Of a stretch of 64,000 bases of DNA, positions 1-8,900 are shown piece after piece (positions within the stretch are counted from its first letter, which is position 1; each line of letters begins with the position of its first letter). The translations under genes and the position numbers were made by a program. The stretch spans positions 834,788 through 898,787 of the forward strand of contig NZ_SLWN01000001.1 in the NCBI RefSeq assembly GCF_004342025.1. Reading direction: 5' to 3'. Below the pieces are notes generated by a model. The model did no database searches. It was not told the origin of the DNA and saw only the letters and a program-made list of their open reading frames with translations. This DNA comes from Kribbella steppae (GTDB lineage Bacteria; Actinomycetota; Actinomycetes; Propionibacteriales; Kribbellaceae).

Positions 1-39
1 TCGTGCTTTGAGCGGTGCTTCAAACCCGTCAAAGCTCAT
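1..39 (-). CDS. N-terminus of next cell-shape gene, cut by the window edge (possibly penicillin-binding protein 2)
   Basis: An ATG at 39 on the minus strand overlaps the mreD stop codon as ATGA and opens a frame that stays open to the window edge (13 codons, beginning MSFDGFEAPL). In most bacteria the gene after mreBCD is mrdA, a class B penicillin-binding protein that makes the peptidoglycan cross-links guided by the Mre complex. The position and the translational coupling are seen; the identity is inferred from gene order, since 13 residues carry no recognisable motif. Confidence 0.45.
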   Translation of the reverse strand, partial: MSFDGFEAPLKAR

Positions 40-569
40 GGCAACACCCGGCGCCGTTCTCTGGTAGCGACGACGCGGCCCATGATCCACATGACCAGTG
101 GGATCACCACGATCGCGCCGACCACGTCGTACCCGGCGGCGATACCGAGGCGGACCCCGAACTCACCCCAGTCGACCGACGGGTCGTGCAGCAGCGATCC
201 GGTGGCGCAGTAGATAAAGAGCGACAGCGAGGCCCCGAGCACGACCGTCGCAGCCACGATCAGCGGTCCGACCGGGCTGGTTGACGTCTCACGCCGGATC
301 AGACCGGCCACATACCCGGCGATGGCGAGCGCGAGCGCCCAACGGCCGGCGGTGTGGTCAGCCGGCGGTACGACGTCGAGCAGCAGGCCACCGGTGAAGC
401 CGGCGATCGCACCCCACTCGGATCCACGGGACAGTGCCAGCGCGATGACCACGATCAGCACCAGGTCACAGGTGACCCCGGCGACCGCGATGTTCGACAG
501 TACGGACGTCTGCACGGTGACGGCGACCATCAGGAAGAGGGCGGCCAACCCGATACGTAGTGCGATCAC
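36..569 (-). CDS. mreD: Rod shape-determining protein MreD
   Basis: This 177-residue, very hydrophobic protein has about five or six membrane segments (for example residues 4-23, 28-46, 100-120 and 138-165) and a basic C-terminus, as in MreD. MreD is an integral membrane part of the elongation machinery and links MreC, MreB and the peptidoglycan synthases. The start is a GTG at 569, one base after the mreC stop, and its own stop overlaps the next ATG, so mreB-mreC-mreD and the following gene form a tightly coupled operon. MreD sequences are poorly conserved, so the call rests on topology plus operon position. Confidence 0.93.
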   Translation of the reverse strand: MIALRIGLAALFLMVAVTVQTSVLSNIAVAGVTCDLVLIVVIALALSRGSEWGAIAGFTGGLLLDVVPPADHTAGRWALALAIAGYVAGLIRRETSTSPVGPLIVAATVVLGASLSLFIYCATGSLLHDPSVDWGEFGVRLGIAAGYDVVGAIVVIPLVMWIMGRVVATRERRRVLP

Positions 570-570
570 G

Positions 571-1536
571 TCAGTTCCCCTTTCCCTTTGTCACGGAGGT
601 CGTCGGTGTGAGTTGTGCGCGCGGCGTCCGGGCCGGCGGACCGGTCACCACACCCACGGTGTCGATCCGGGTCGGATCGACGTACGGCTTGATGGTCGCT
701 GTGGACCCGAGAGCTCCCTGGTTCGGCGTCACCGAGGCGACCACGCCGATCGGCACGCCCGGCACGTACGGCGCGTTGCCGCTCGAACCCCAGGTGACGA
801 TCCGGTCCCCGACCTTCGGCCTGGCCTTCAGGTCGACCAGCTTGTAGTCGAGGGTGCCTCCCACCTCGCCCCGGCCGGAGACGAAGCCGAGCGCCATCGA
901 GGCGTTCAGCCGGCCGCCCACGGTCGAGTTGCGGTCGCCGATCAGCAGCACGGTCGCGGTCGCCTGGGTGGTCCGGACCACCCGGCCGACCAGGCCGTCC
1001 CCGTTCAGCACGGTCATGTCGACGTGGACGCCATCCGCCGTACCGGCGTCGAGCGTGACCGTGTGGTTGAAGCTCTGCGCACTGCCGATCCCGATCACCC
1101 GGGCAGGGGTGATCGCGTACGCCGGCGCGAGTTTGAGCAGCCGATCCAGCTCGGCCGCCCGGTTGCGGGCGTAGTCGGTGGTGTTCAGATCCTGGTGGAG
1201 CTTCTCGTTCTCACTCTTCAGTTTTTCGTTCTCTGCTTTCAACCTATCCATTTCCGCGAAGCGGTCGCGGAGGTTGTCCACAGGCTGCCGGGCCGAGCTC
1301 GCGGTCGACTCGAGCGGCCCGAACACACTCGCGGCGGCGTGCCGCAACGGGTCGACCGGCGAGCCGGCCGAGCGACGGGCGTCGAGCACGATCAACGTGA
1401 AGCACGCCAGGATCACCAGCACGAGCACGGTCCGCCGACGGCGGACCGTCCCGGGTGTACCCGCCGAGCGGAGCGGCGCCTCGCCGGCCGAGCGGAAGGC
1501 GCTCCTGGCCGTCGGAGTACCGAGGTCTTTGAGCAT
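571..1536 (-). CDS. mreC: Rod shape-determining protein MreC
   Basis: The 321-residue protein has a basic, Arg/Ala-rich cytoplasmic N-terminus, one membrane segment near residues 37-54, a short coiled coil around residues 85-120 (Lys/Glu/Leu heptads such as LKAENEKLKSENEKL) and a beta-rich outer domain. This is the bitopic MreC layout. MreC lies outside the membrane, bridges MreB/MreD to the penicillin-binding proteins and helps place sidewall synthesis. The C-terminus carries a Pro/Thr-rich tail after the beta domain. It begins 10 bp after the mreB stop and ends one base before mreD. Confidence 0.96.
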   Translation of the reverse strand: MLKDLGTPTARSAFRSAGEAPLRSAGTPGTVRRRRTVLVLVILACFTLIVLDARRSAGSPVDPLRHAAASVFGPLESTASSARQPVDNLRDRFAEMDRLKAENEKLKSENEKLHQDLNTTDYARNRAAELDRLLKLAPAYAITPARVIGIGSAQSFNHTVTLDAGTADGVHVDMTVLNGDGLVGRVVRTTQATATVLLIGDRNSTVGGRLNASMALGFVSGRGEVGGTLDYKLVDLKARPKVGDRIVTWGSSGNAPYVPGVPIGVVASVTPNQGALGSTATIKPYVDPTRIDTVGVVTGPPARTPRAQLTPTTSVTKGKGN

Positions 1537-1546
1537 CGGTGGAACC

Positions 1547-2575
1547 TTAGCGCCGGTTGTCGGTGACCAGGATGCGGTTCAGGGTCTCGATGTTGTCGAC
1601 ACACTTGCCGGCGCCGAGGACGACGGCGTCCAGCGGGTTGTCCGCGACGTGGATCGGGATACCGGTCTCGTGCCGCAGCCGCTCGTCCATCCCCTTCAGC
1701 AGCGCTCCGCCGCCGGTCAGGACGATGCCGCGGTCGACGATGTCACCGGCCAGCTCGGGCGGGGTCTTGTCCAGGGTGGCCTTGACTGCGTCGACGATCG
1801 CCGTGATCGGCTCCTCGATCGCCTGCCGGATGTTCGACGAGGACACCTTCACGGTGCGCGGCAGGCCAGAGACCATGTCCCGGCCGCGGATCTCGGAGTC
1901 CGGCCCGTCGGTGGTCGGGAAGGCCGAGCCGATGGTCATCTTGATCTGCTCGGAGGTGGCCTCGCCGAGCAGCAGCGAGTACTCCTTCTTGCAGTAGTTC
2001 ACCACCGCCTTGTCGATGGCGTCGCCGGCCACCCGGATCGACTGGCTGGTGACGATGCCGCCGAACGAGATGACCGCGACCTCCGTCGTACCGCCGCCGA
2101 TGTCGACCACCATGTTGCCGGTGGCGTCGCGGACCTCGAGGTTCGAGCCGAGCGCGGCGGCCATCGGCTCCTCGATGATGTAGACCTTCCGGGCACCGGC
2201 CATGTAGCCGGCGTCGCGGACCGCGCGCTGCTCGACCGCGGTGATCCCGGACGGTACGCAGACCACGATCCGCGGCTTGGCGAAGTACCGGCGCCGGTGC
2301 ACCCGCTGGATGAAGTAGCGCAGCATCTGCTCGGCGGCGTCGAAATCGGCGATCACGCCGTCCTTGAGCGGGCGGATCGCGGTGATGTTGCCGGGTGTCC
2401 GGCCGATCATCTTCTTCGCCTCGTGCCCGAACGCGACCGCTTCGCGCGGTTCGTCGGTCCGGGTGGCGACCACCGACGGCTCGTTCAGGACCACACCGCG
2501 GCCGCGCACGTAGACGAGGGTGTTCGCCGTACCGAGGTCGACCGCCATGTCGCGGCCGAGCATGCTGTTCGCCAT
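1547..2575 (-). CDS. mreB: Rod shape-determining protein MreB (bacterial actin)
   Basis: The protein is 342 residues, normal for MreB. The actin-fold nucleotide motifs are visible: phosphate 1 (DLGTANTLVYVRG, near residue 13), phosphate 2 (DIGGGTTEVAVIS, near 160) and the adenosine motif (GIVLTGGGALLKG, near 285). MreB polymerises under the membrane and steers lateral wall synthesis. The start ATG at 2575 follows a good ribosome site (GGGAGG) and gives the expected MreB N-terminus. It is first in a leftward mreBCD operon; the 161-bp gap to ndk shows nothing else recognisable. Confidence 0.98.
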   Translation of the reverse strand: MANSMLGRDMAVDLGTANTLVYVRGRGVVLNEPSVVATRTDEPREAVAFGHEAKKMIGRTPGNITAIRPLKDGVIADFDAAEQMLRYFIQRVHRRRYFAKPRIVVCVPSGITAVEQRAVRDAGYMAGARKVYIIEEPMAAALGSNLEVRDATGNMVVDIGGGTTEVAVISFGGIVTSQSIRVAGDAIDKAVVNYCKKEYSLLLGEATSEQIKMTIGSAFPTTDGPDSEIRGRDMVSGLPRTVKVSSSNIRQAIEEPITAIVDAVKATLDKTPPELAGDIVDRGIVLTGGGALLKGMDERLRHETGIPIHVADNPLDAVVLGAGKCVDNIETLNRILVTDNRR

Positions 2576-2736
2576 CGCGGCGCCTCCCGCTCGATCCGGT
2601 TCTCAGGCTAAGCGCGCGACCGTGGTCGCCGGCGCATCGACACGGGCCCGGGTCCGGATCACCAGGTCGACCGCATACGCATCGTATCCGACCGATGACC
2701 AGACGGATGTCTCGGCCCCGAACGGGTTCAACGGCT

Positions 2737-3147
2737 TCAGGGCAGGTCGGGGAACCAGATTTTGATCTCGCGGTCGGCGGACTCTGGCGAGTCGGAGCCG
2801 TGCACGAGGTTCTCGCGGTTGGACAAGGACAGGTCGCCGCGGATGGTGCCCGGGGCGGCCTTGCGGCCGTCGGTGGCGCCGTTCAGGGCGCGGACCACCT
2901 CGACCGCCTCGTCACCCTCGAGGACCAGGGCGACCAGCGGGCCGCTGGTGACGAACTCGCGCAGCGGCGGGTAGAAGTCGCGCTCGACGTGCTCGGCGTA
3001 GTGCTGGTCGGCCAGGTCGCCGTCGATCGCGCGCAGGTCCATCGCCACGATCCGGAGCCCCTTGGCCTCGAAGCGGCCGAGCACCTCCCCGACCAGGCCA
3101 CGGCGTACCGTGTCGGGCTTCAGCAGGACCAGGGTGCGCTGCGACAT
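2737..3147 (-). CDS. ndk: Nucleoside diphosphate kinase
   Basis: This 136-residue protein is full length for Ndk. It contains the active-site motif NLVHGSDS with the phospho-accepting histidine at residue 116, and the N-terminal TLVLLKPD strand. It transfers the gamma phosphate of ATP to other nucleoside diphosphates, balancing (d)NTP pools in the cytoplasm. It lies on the minus strand 39 bp after the DUF4233 gene, so it is probably co-transcribed with folC and DUF4233, an order common in actinobacteria. Confidence 0.98.
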   Translation of the reverse strand: MSQRTLVLLKPDTVRRGLVGEVLGRFEAKGLRIVAMDLRAIDGDLADQHYAEHVERDFYPPLREFVTSGPLVALVLEGDEAVEVVRALNGATDGRKAAPGTIRGDLSLSNRENLVHGSDSPESADREIKIWFPDLP

Positions 3148-3186
3148 CAGTCAACTCTCTCTCGAAGTAGGTCGGGCGCGCTGAGC

Positions 3187-3513
3187 CTAACCGGTGTGGG
3201 CCTGCTTCGCCGCCTCGATGCGGCGGCCGAGCACGATGGCTGCCACCCAGAACGAGGCGAACGCCAGGCCGAGCACGAACATCACCGGTACGACGAACCC
3301 GAGACCGACCGCACCGGCCTGGACCACCCAGCCGAGGGCGTACCCGACCTGACTGCGCAGCAGCCCGGTCGCCACCAGCGCCAGGACGGCCAGCCCGAGG
3401 CAGACCGGCAGCGCGACCGCGGGACGGACGTCGGCAATGGAGATCATCACCGGCGTCACCAAGGCGATCACCAGCGACTCGAAAGCGAGCACGATCGACG
3501 CCAGTGACCTCAT
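3187..3513 (-). CDS. DUF4233 family small membrane protein
   Basis: The 108-residue protein has four predicted membrane segments (about residues 4-25, 30-52, 58-72 and 75-93) and a short charged C-terminus. Its place between folC and ndk matches the actinobacterial DUF4233 family. The ATG at 3513 overlaps the folC stop as ATGA, so the two are translationally coupled. No biochemical function is established; the constant link with folC suggests a membrane role tied to folate or nucleotide metabolism, but that is inference. Confidence 0.85.
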   Translation of the reverse strand: MRSLASIVLAFESLVIALVTPVMISIADVRPAVALPVCLGLAVLALVATGLLRSQVGYALGWVVQAGAVGLGFVVPVMFVLGLAFASFWVAAIVLGRRIEAAKQAHTG

Positions 3514-4871
3514 TGCTCGGCCTTCTTCGGCTTGCGGACAAGCAGGGCGCGGGCCTCGCCGGCGGTGATGACGGATCCGGTGATCAGTACGCCGCCGGTG
3601 CCGAGGGCGATCGAGTTCTCCTCGGCCAGCCGGATCGCGTCGTCGATCGCGTCGACCAGGTGCGGCCGGACCAGCACCCGGTCCTCGCCGAACACCTCGG
3701 CGGCGAGTTCACCGAGTTCCTCGGCCGGCATCGACCGCTCGACGAAGCTGTTCCGGGTGCAGACGACCGTCTCCATGATCGGTTCGTACGCCTCCAGGAG
3801 GCCGTACACGTCCTTGTCCTTCATGCAGCCCAGTACGCCGATCAGCGGCTGGAAGGCGAACGCCTCGGACACCGTGGCCGCGGTCGCCTCGGCGCCGTGC
3901 GGGTTGTGCGCGGCGTCGACGATGATCGTCGGGCTGTTCCGCACGACCTCCATCCGGCCCGGGCTGGTCACCTCGGCGAAGCCGGCCTGGACGAGCTCGG
4001 TGGTGACCCGGCCCTCGGTCTGCGGGCTGGCCCCGAACAGCGCCTCCACGGCGGCGACGGCGGTGGCGGCGTTGTGGGCCTGATACTCACCGTGCAGGGG
4101 GAGGAAGATCTCGTCGTACTCGCCGCCCAGGCCCTTGATCGCGATCAGCTGGCCGCCGACCGCCACTGAGCGGGCGGTGACGCCGAACTCGATACCCTCG
4201 CGGGCGACCTGCGAACCGACCTCGGCGGCCTTGCGGAGCAGGACCTCGAAGACATCCAGGCTCTGCTGCGCCATCACCGTCGTACCCCCGGGCTTGATGA
4301 TGCCGGACTTGTCCTGGGCGATGGTCACCGGATCCGCGCCGAGGATGTGCGCGTGGTCGACCGCGACCGGGGTGATCACCGAGACGGTGCCGTCGGCGAC
4401 GTTGGTGGAGTCCCAGGTGCCGCCGAGGCCGACCTCGATGATCGCGACGTCGACCGGTGCGTCCGCGAAGACGGCGAAGGCCATCGCGGTCATCACCTCG
4501 AAGAACGACAGCGGGTGTTCCTGCTCGGCGTCGACCACGTCCAGGTACGGCGCGATCTCGTCGTACGCCTCGACGAAACGCTGCTCGCTGATCGGTTCGC
4601 CGTCCAGGGTGATCCGTTCCCGGACCGACTCCAGGTGCGGGCTGGTGAACCGGCCGGTGCGCAGCCCGGCCTCGCGGATCAGGGCGTCGATCATCCGCGC
4701 GGTGGAGGTCTTGCCGTTGGTCCCGGTCAGGTGCACCACGGGGTACGCCTTCTGCGGATCGCCGAGCAGCTCGACGAGCCGCTGGACCCGGTCGAGCGTG
4801 GGTTCGATCTTGTGCTCCGGCCAGCGCTGCTGGAGGCGTGCCGATACCTCGGCGAAGGAGAGGTCGCTCAT
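3510..4871 (-). CDS. folC: Bifunctional folylpolyglutamate synthase / dihydrofolate synthase
   Basis: The 453-residue protein has a Mur-ligase ATP site (TGTNGKTST, residues 49-57), an AHNPHG motif in the second half, and the usual FolC length. It adds glutamate to dihydropteroate and to folates, which produces and retains the cofactor in the cell. The start at 4871 (MSDLSFAEV) is chosen because it matches the family N-terminus; an in-frame ATG at 4928 would add 19 unlikely residues and run close to the valS start. It diverges from valS and heads the folC-DUF4233-ndk operon. Confidence 0.95.
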   Translation of the reverse strand: MSDLSFAEVSARLQQRWPEHKIEPTLDRVQRLVELLGDPQKAYPVVHLTGTNGKTSTARMIDALIREAGLRTGRFTSPHLESVRERITLDGEPISEQRFVEAYDEIAPYLDVVDAEQEHPLSFFEVMTAMAFAVFADAPVDVAIIEVGLGGTWDSTNVADGTVSVITPVAVDHAHILGADPVTIAQDKSGIIKPGGTTVMAQQSLDVFEVLLRKAAEVGSQVAREGIEFGVTARSVAVGGQLIAIKGLGGEYDEIFLPLHGEYQAHNAATAVAAVEALFGASPQTEGRVTTELVQAGFAEVTSPGRMEVVRNSPTIIVDAAHNPHGAEATAATVSEAFAFQPLIGVLGCMKDKDVYGLLEAYEPIMETVVCTRNSFVERSMPAEELGELAAEVFGEDRVLVRPHLVDAIDDAIRLAEENSIALGTGGVLITGSVITAGEARALLVRKPKKAEQ

Positions 4872-4932
4872 CAGACTGCCCAGTCTAGGAGGGCGTGTGG
4901 ATAACCGGTCGGAAGCACCCCTTGACAACCAC

Positions 4933-4945
4933 TACGATTGTGCGC
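4933..4945 (+). promoter_or_regulatory. Candidate leaderless promoter -10 of valS
   Basis: TACGAT at 4933-4938 sits exactly 7 bases before the valS ATG and there is no Shine-Dalgarno sequence between them. This TANNNT-N7-ATG layout is the signature of leaderless transcripts in actinobacteria. No good -35 is visible at the matching distance; TTGACA at 4922 is too close to serve with this -10. Confidence 0.5.
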
Positions 4946-7486
4946 ATGAGCCATACGTCCCGTGTTCCAGACAAGCCCACCCTCGATGGCCTCGAGGAGA
5001 AGTGGGCTGCCGTATGGCGGGAGCAGCAGACCTACTCCTTCGACCGGACGGCCGAGCGCGCCGATGTGTACTCCATCGACACGCCGCCGCCGACCGTCTC
5101 GGGGTCGCTGCACGTCGGGCACATCTTCAGCTACACCCACACCGACCTGGTCGCCCGCTACCAGCGGATGCGGGGGAAGAAGGTCTTCTACCCGATCGGC
5201 TGGGACGACAACGGCCTGCCGACCGAGCGCCGGGTGCAGAACTACTACGGCGTCCGCTGCGACCCGTCGCTGCCGTACGACCCGGACTTCACCCCGCCGG
5301 CGAAGCCGGACCCGAAGAAGCAGCTCCCGATCAGCCGGCAGAACTTCGTCGAGCTGTGCGGTGAGCTGACCCACGTCGACGAGCAGGCGTTCGAGTCGAT
5401 GTGGCGCCGGGTCGGCCTCAGCGTCGACTGGTCGTACCTCTACACCACGATCTCCGAGGACTCCCGCCGTACGTCGCAGCGCGCCTTCCTGCGCAACTTC
5501 GCCCGCGGCGAGGCGTACCTGGCCGAGGCGCCGACGATGTGGGACGTCACGTTCCAGACCGCGGTCGCGCAGGCCGAGCTCGAGGCACGCGACTACCCGG
5601 GTGCGTTCCACCGGATCGCGTTCCACGGCCCGGCGGGCCCGATCTACATCGAGACCACCCGGCCGGAGCTGATCCCGGCCTGTGTCGCGCTGATCGCGCA
5701 CCCGTCCGACGAGCGCTACAAGGACCTGTTCGGTACGACGGTCCGCACGCCGCTGTTCGACGTCGAGATCCCGGTCCTGGCGCACGAGGCGGCCGAGCCG
5801 GACAAGGGCGCCGGTATCGCGATGTGCTGCACGTTCGGTGACCTGACCGACGTCCAGTGGTGGCGTGAGCTGCAGCTTCCGGTCCGCACCGTCATCGGCC
5901 GCGACGGGCGGCTGCTGCGCGAGACCCCGCCCTGGCTGGAAGGCTCCGAGCTGTACGGCGAGCTGGCCGGCAAGACCGTGTTCAGCGCGCGCGAGCTGAC
6001 CGTCGCGAAGCTCCGCGAGAGCGGCGACCTGGACGGCGAGCCGACGCCGACCAAGCGGATGGCGAACTTCTACGAGAACGGCGACAAGCCGCTCGAGATC
6101 GTCTCGACCCGGCAGTGGTACATCCGCAACGGCGGCCGGGACGCGGACCTGAAGGCCGAGTTCATCGACCGGGGCAACGAGCTGGCCTGGGTCCCCGAGC
6201 ACATGCGACACCGGTACCTGAACTGGGTCGAGGGCCTGAACGGTGACTGGCTCGTGTCGCGGCAGCGCTTCTTCGGCGTGCCGTTCCCGGTCTGGTATCC
6301 GCTGGACCACGACGGCGAGCCGGACTACGACCACCCGCTGCTGCCGAGCGAGGCCGAGCTCCCGATCGACCCGACCTCGCAGGCACCGCGCGGGTACGAC
6401 GAGTCGCAGCGCGGCAAGCCGGGTGGCTTCGAAGCCGATCCCGATGTGATGGACACCTGGGCGACCTCGTCGCTCACCCCGCACATCGTCTGCGGCTGGG
6501 AACGGGACAACGACCTGTTCGCCCGCACCTTCCCGATGGACCTGAACACGCACGCGCACGAGATCATCCGGACCTGGTTGTTCTCCCGCGTCGTCCGGGC
6601 CCACTTCGAGAACGGCACGCTCCCGTGGGCGCGGTCGATGATCTCCGGTTTCGTCGTCGACCCGGACCGCAAGAAGATGTCCAAGTCCAAGGGCAACGCG
6701 ATCGTCCCGTCGGAGATCCTGGAGAAGTTCGGCTCGGACGCGGTCAGGTGGCGGGCAGCGATGGCCCGGCCGGGGCTCGACTCGCCGTTCGACGAGTCGC
6801 AGATGAAGGTCGGCCGCCGGCTGGCCATCAAGGTTCTGAACGCGTCGAAGTTCGTCCTCGGGTTCGGCGCGACCACAGTGGACGCGTCCGCGGTCACCGA
6901 GCCGGTCGACCTGGCGATGCTGCAGCGGCTGCGGTCCGTGGTCGCGGACGCGACGGCGGCCTTCGACCGGTACGACTACACCGGTGCACTCGAGGTCGGC
7001 GAGCGGTTCTTCTGGACGTTCTGCGACGACTACGTCGAGCTCGTGAAGGAGCGCGCGTACGGCGGTCAGGGTGAGGCGGCTGCTTCGTCGGCCAAGGCGG
7101 CGCTGGCTGTTGCGTTGTCGGTCCAGCTGCGGCTGCTCGCGCCGTACCTGCCGTTCGCGACCGAAGAGGTCTGGTCGTGGTGGCAGGAGGGTTCGATCCA
7201 CCAGGCCCGCTGGCCGGAGCCGGATGTCGACCTCGCTGTCGCGGCGCAGGAGCCCGAGGTGCTGGACGCGGTCGCCGAGGTGCTCGCGGGGATCCGCGGC
7301 GCGAAGTCGGAGGCGCAGGTCTCGATGAAGACCGAGGTCAGCAAGGTCGAGGTCAGCGGTCCGGCGGCCCGCCTGGCGCTGGCCGAGCGGGCTGAGCCCG
7401 ACCTGCGCGCGGCCGGCCGGATCACCGGCGAGATCGTCTGGAGCCCGGACGAGTCCGCCAACGTCACCGTCGTCGCGACCCTCTGA
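4946..7486 (+). CDS. valS: Valyl-tRNA synthetase
   Basis: The 846-residue class I synthetase has the HIGH motif as HVGH (residues 56-59) and the KMSKS motif as KKMSKSKGN (near residue 577), followed by an anticodon-binding helical domain and a shortened C-terminal part. It charges tRNA-Val in the cytoplasm and edits mischarged threonine. The start at 4946 is preferred over an in-frame ATG at 4895 because it gives the standard N-terminus and fits a leaderless promoter. It lacks the long C-terminal coiled coil of many bacterial ValS, as do related actinobacterial forms. A strong terminator follows. Confidence 0.97.
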   Translation: MSHTSRVPDKPTLDGLEEKWAAVWREQQTYSFDRTAERADVYSIDTPPPTVSGSLHVGHIFSYTHTDLVARYQRMRGKKVFYPIGWDDNGLPTERRVQNYYGVRCDPSLPYDPDFTPPAKPDPKKQLPISRQNFVELCGELTHVDEQAFESMWRRVGLSVDWSYLYTTISEDSRRTSQRAFLRNFARGEAYLAEAPTMWDVTFQTAVAQAELEARDYPGAFHRIAFHGPAGPIYIETTRPELIPACVALIAHPSDERYKDLFGTTVRTPLFDVEIPVLAHEAAEPDKGAGIAMCCTFGDLTDVQWWRELQLPVRTVIGRDGRLLRETPPWLEGSELYGELAGKTVFSARELTVAKLRESGDLDGEPTPTKRMANFYENGDKPLEIVSTRQWYIRNGGRDADLKAEFIDRGNELAWVPEHMRHRYLNWVEGLNGDWLVSRQRFFGVPFPVWYPLDHDGEPDYDHPLLPSEAELPIDPTSQAPRGYDESQRGKPGGFEADPDVMDTWATSSLTPHIVCGWERDNDLFARTFPMDLNTHAHEIIRTWLFSRVVRAHFENGTLPWARSMISGFVVDPDRKKMSKSKGNAIVPSEILEKFGSDAVRWRAAMARPGLDSPFDESQMKVGRRLAIKVLNASKFVLGFGATTVDASAVTEPVDLAMLQRLRSVVADATAAFDRYDYTGALEVGERFFWTFCDDYVELVKERAYGGQGEAAASSAKAALAVALSVQLRLLAPYLPFATEEVWSWWQEGSIHQARWPEPDVDLAVAAQEPEVLDAVAEVLAGIRGAKSEAQVSMKTEVSKVEVSGPAARLALAERAEPDLRAAGRITGEIVWSPDESANVTVVATL

Positions 7487-7502
7487 GGTCATGCTCCAGT
7501 TG

Positions 7503-7532
7503 GCGCCCGTCTCCTTCCGCGGAGGCGGGCGC
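7503..7532 (+). terminator. Rho-independent-like terminator after valS
   Basis: Arms at 7503-7514 and 7521-7532 form a 12-bp GC-rich stem with one wobble pair and a 6-base loop, followed by TACTGTTT. It lies 17 bp after the valS stop. Confidence 0.75.
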
Positions 7533-7633
7533 TACTGTTTCAACTTGAACGACTACGCTGCGAAACCGGCTTTGTTCCGATGTGGAACCATCAGGTCGAA
7601 CCGCGTGACCGCACAGTCCCGAGGAGCCCCCAC

Positions 7634-8899
7634 ATGAGCGACCCCACCACCCCGGACCGCCGCCCGACCTCCGAGGCTCCCAGCACCAACCCCACCCGCG
7701 CGGCAAACTCAGCCGAATCGGCAGCAAACCGCAGCGAGGCCCAGTCGAGCTCCCCCAAGTCAACCAAAACCACCACCGGCACAGCTCCCACCTCCCGCGA
7801 ATCAACCGGAGGAGCAGCCGAGGCGGCGGGAAGCCCCGTCGGCAAGGCAGGGGCTGCCGGCGGACGGGCGGGCGACGGGCGTGCGACCGGCGAGGCCGCG
7901 GCGACCGGGAGCACCTCGGCGGGCGCAGCGAAGGCGGGCTCCGAGAACCCCGCGGATGCCAGTGCGGCAGCTGGACGGGCGGGTGACGGCGGCAAGGCCG
8001 GCGAGGCTGCGGCGGCCGGGAGTACAGCGGCGGGCGCGGCGAAAACAGGCTCCACCGCGAAGACCGCGGATGCCGACACAGCAGCTGTGAGCGGCGCGGC
8101 AGGTGTGAGCGGCACGGCGCGCGAGGGCGCGGCGAAGGCGGGCTCCACCGAGAAGACTGCGGATGCCGGCGCGGCAGCTGTGAGCGGCGCGGCGGAGGGT
8201 GGGGACGGCGGTCGGACGGGTGCGGGTGACGACGGCGGTAAGAAGGTCGCTACTGACGACACCGTTGAGATCGGCAAGGTCGACGGTGGTGAGAAGCCGG
8301 CGGAGGCTGGACCTCAGGCGGGCGCCGGTGCGAAGGCGACTGAGGGGAAGACGAAGGCTGACAAGAAGCCGTGGCGGCTTCGGATCAAGCGCGGTCCCTG
8401 GCTGACAGTTGGCGGAATCGTCGTCGTGCTCGCCGTCCTCGCGACACTCGGCTTCGTGTGGGGGCTGGGGCCGATGAATCGGCTGAACGCGGAGCGGGGG
8501 ATCACGCCGCCGGCGAAACTCGGTGGGCTCGACCGGATCACCGATCAGGACACTCGTGACCAGCTCCAACTGAATCAGACCCGGGAGCGGCTGAGTCAGA
8601 TCAACGACGGCAAACAGGTCACGGTGGAGGCGTACGGGAGTATCGAGGGCGACCGCCTGTACATGCTGATCGCGCTGCGCGGGAAGGTCGACATCGACAA
8701 GACCGTGGCGGATTCCGGCGCGACACCCGATCAGATCAAGAAGGTCGGCCAAGCCACCTGCGTTGAGACCGGCAACCTGCCGACTCAGTGCTACCGCGGT
8801 TCCAACACCCTCACCGTGATCGCTCAGACCGCGAACGAAGACGTCACCGTCGACGCCGTAGGCCCGGTGGCCGAGGAAGCCTTCAACGCGATGAAGTGA
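7634..8899 (+). CDS. Membrane-anchored protein with Ala/Gly-rich repeat tail, function unknown
   Basis: The 421-residue protein falls into three parts. Residues 1-245 are low complexity (Ala, Gly, Thr, Ser, Lys) and contain imperfect repeats built on units such as AGDGGKAGEAAAAGS and AAKTGSTAKTADA. One membrane segment follows at about residues 255-278. The last 140 residues form an outer globular domain with two cysteines (TCVETG and QCYRG). Basic residues before the membrane segment predict that the repeat part is cytoplasmic. The start at 7634 has GAGGAG 8 bp upstream; an upstream ATG at 7580 has none. It ends 1 bp from the convergent transporter gene. I do not recognise the outer domain. 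Confidence 0.8.
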   Translation: MSDPTTPDRRPTSEAPSTNPTRAANSAESAANRSEAQSSSPKSTKTTTGTAPTSRESTGGAAEAAGSPVGKAGAAGGRAGDGRATGEAAATGSTSAGAAKAGSENPADASAAAGRAGDGGKAGEAAAAGSTAAGAAKTGSTAKTADADTAAVSGAAGVSGTAREGAAKAGSTEKTADAGAAAVSGAAEGGDGGRTGAGDDGGKKVATDDTVEIGKVDGGEKPAEAGPQAGAGAKATEGKTKADKKPWRLRIKRGPWLTVGGIVVVLAVLATLGFVWGLGPMNRLNAERGITPPAKLGGLDRITDQDTRDQLQLNQTRERLSQINDGKQVTVEAYGSIEGDRLYMLIALRGKVDIDKTVADSGATPDQIKKVGQATCVETGNLPTQCYRGSNTLTVIAQTANEDVTVDAVGPVAEEAFNAMK

Positions 8900-8900
8900 C

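Noticed and set aside
4922..4927. TTGACA as -35 of valS
   Set aside because: It is only 5 bp from the likely -10, too close for a sigma-A promoter.
4871..7492. Very long open frame opposite valS on the minus strand
   Set aside because: It is the codon shadow of valS in GC-rich DNA; the translation is Arg/Asp/Val-rich with no domain, and valS is certain.
7591..8277. Minus-strand open frame (Pro/Ala-rich) over the repeat protein
   Set aside because: It mirrors the low-complexity coding sequence of the plus-strand gene, which has the ribosome site and a membrane domain.
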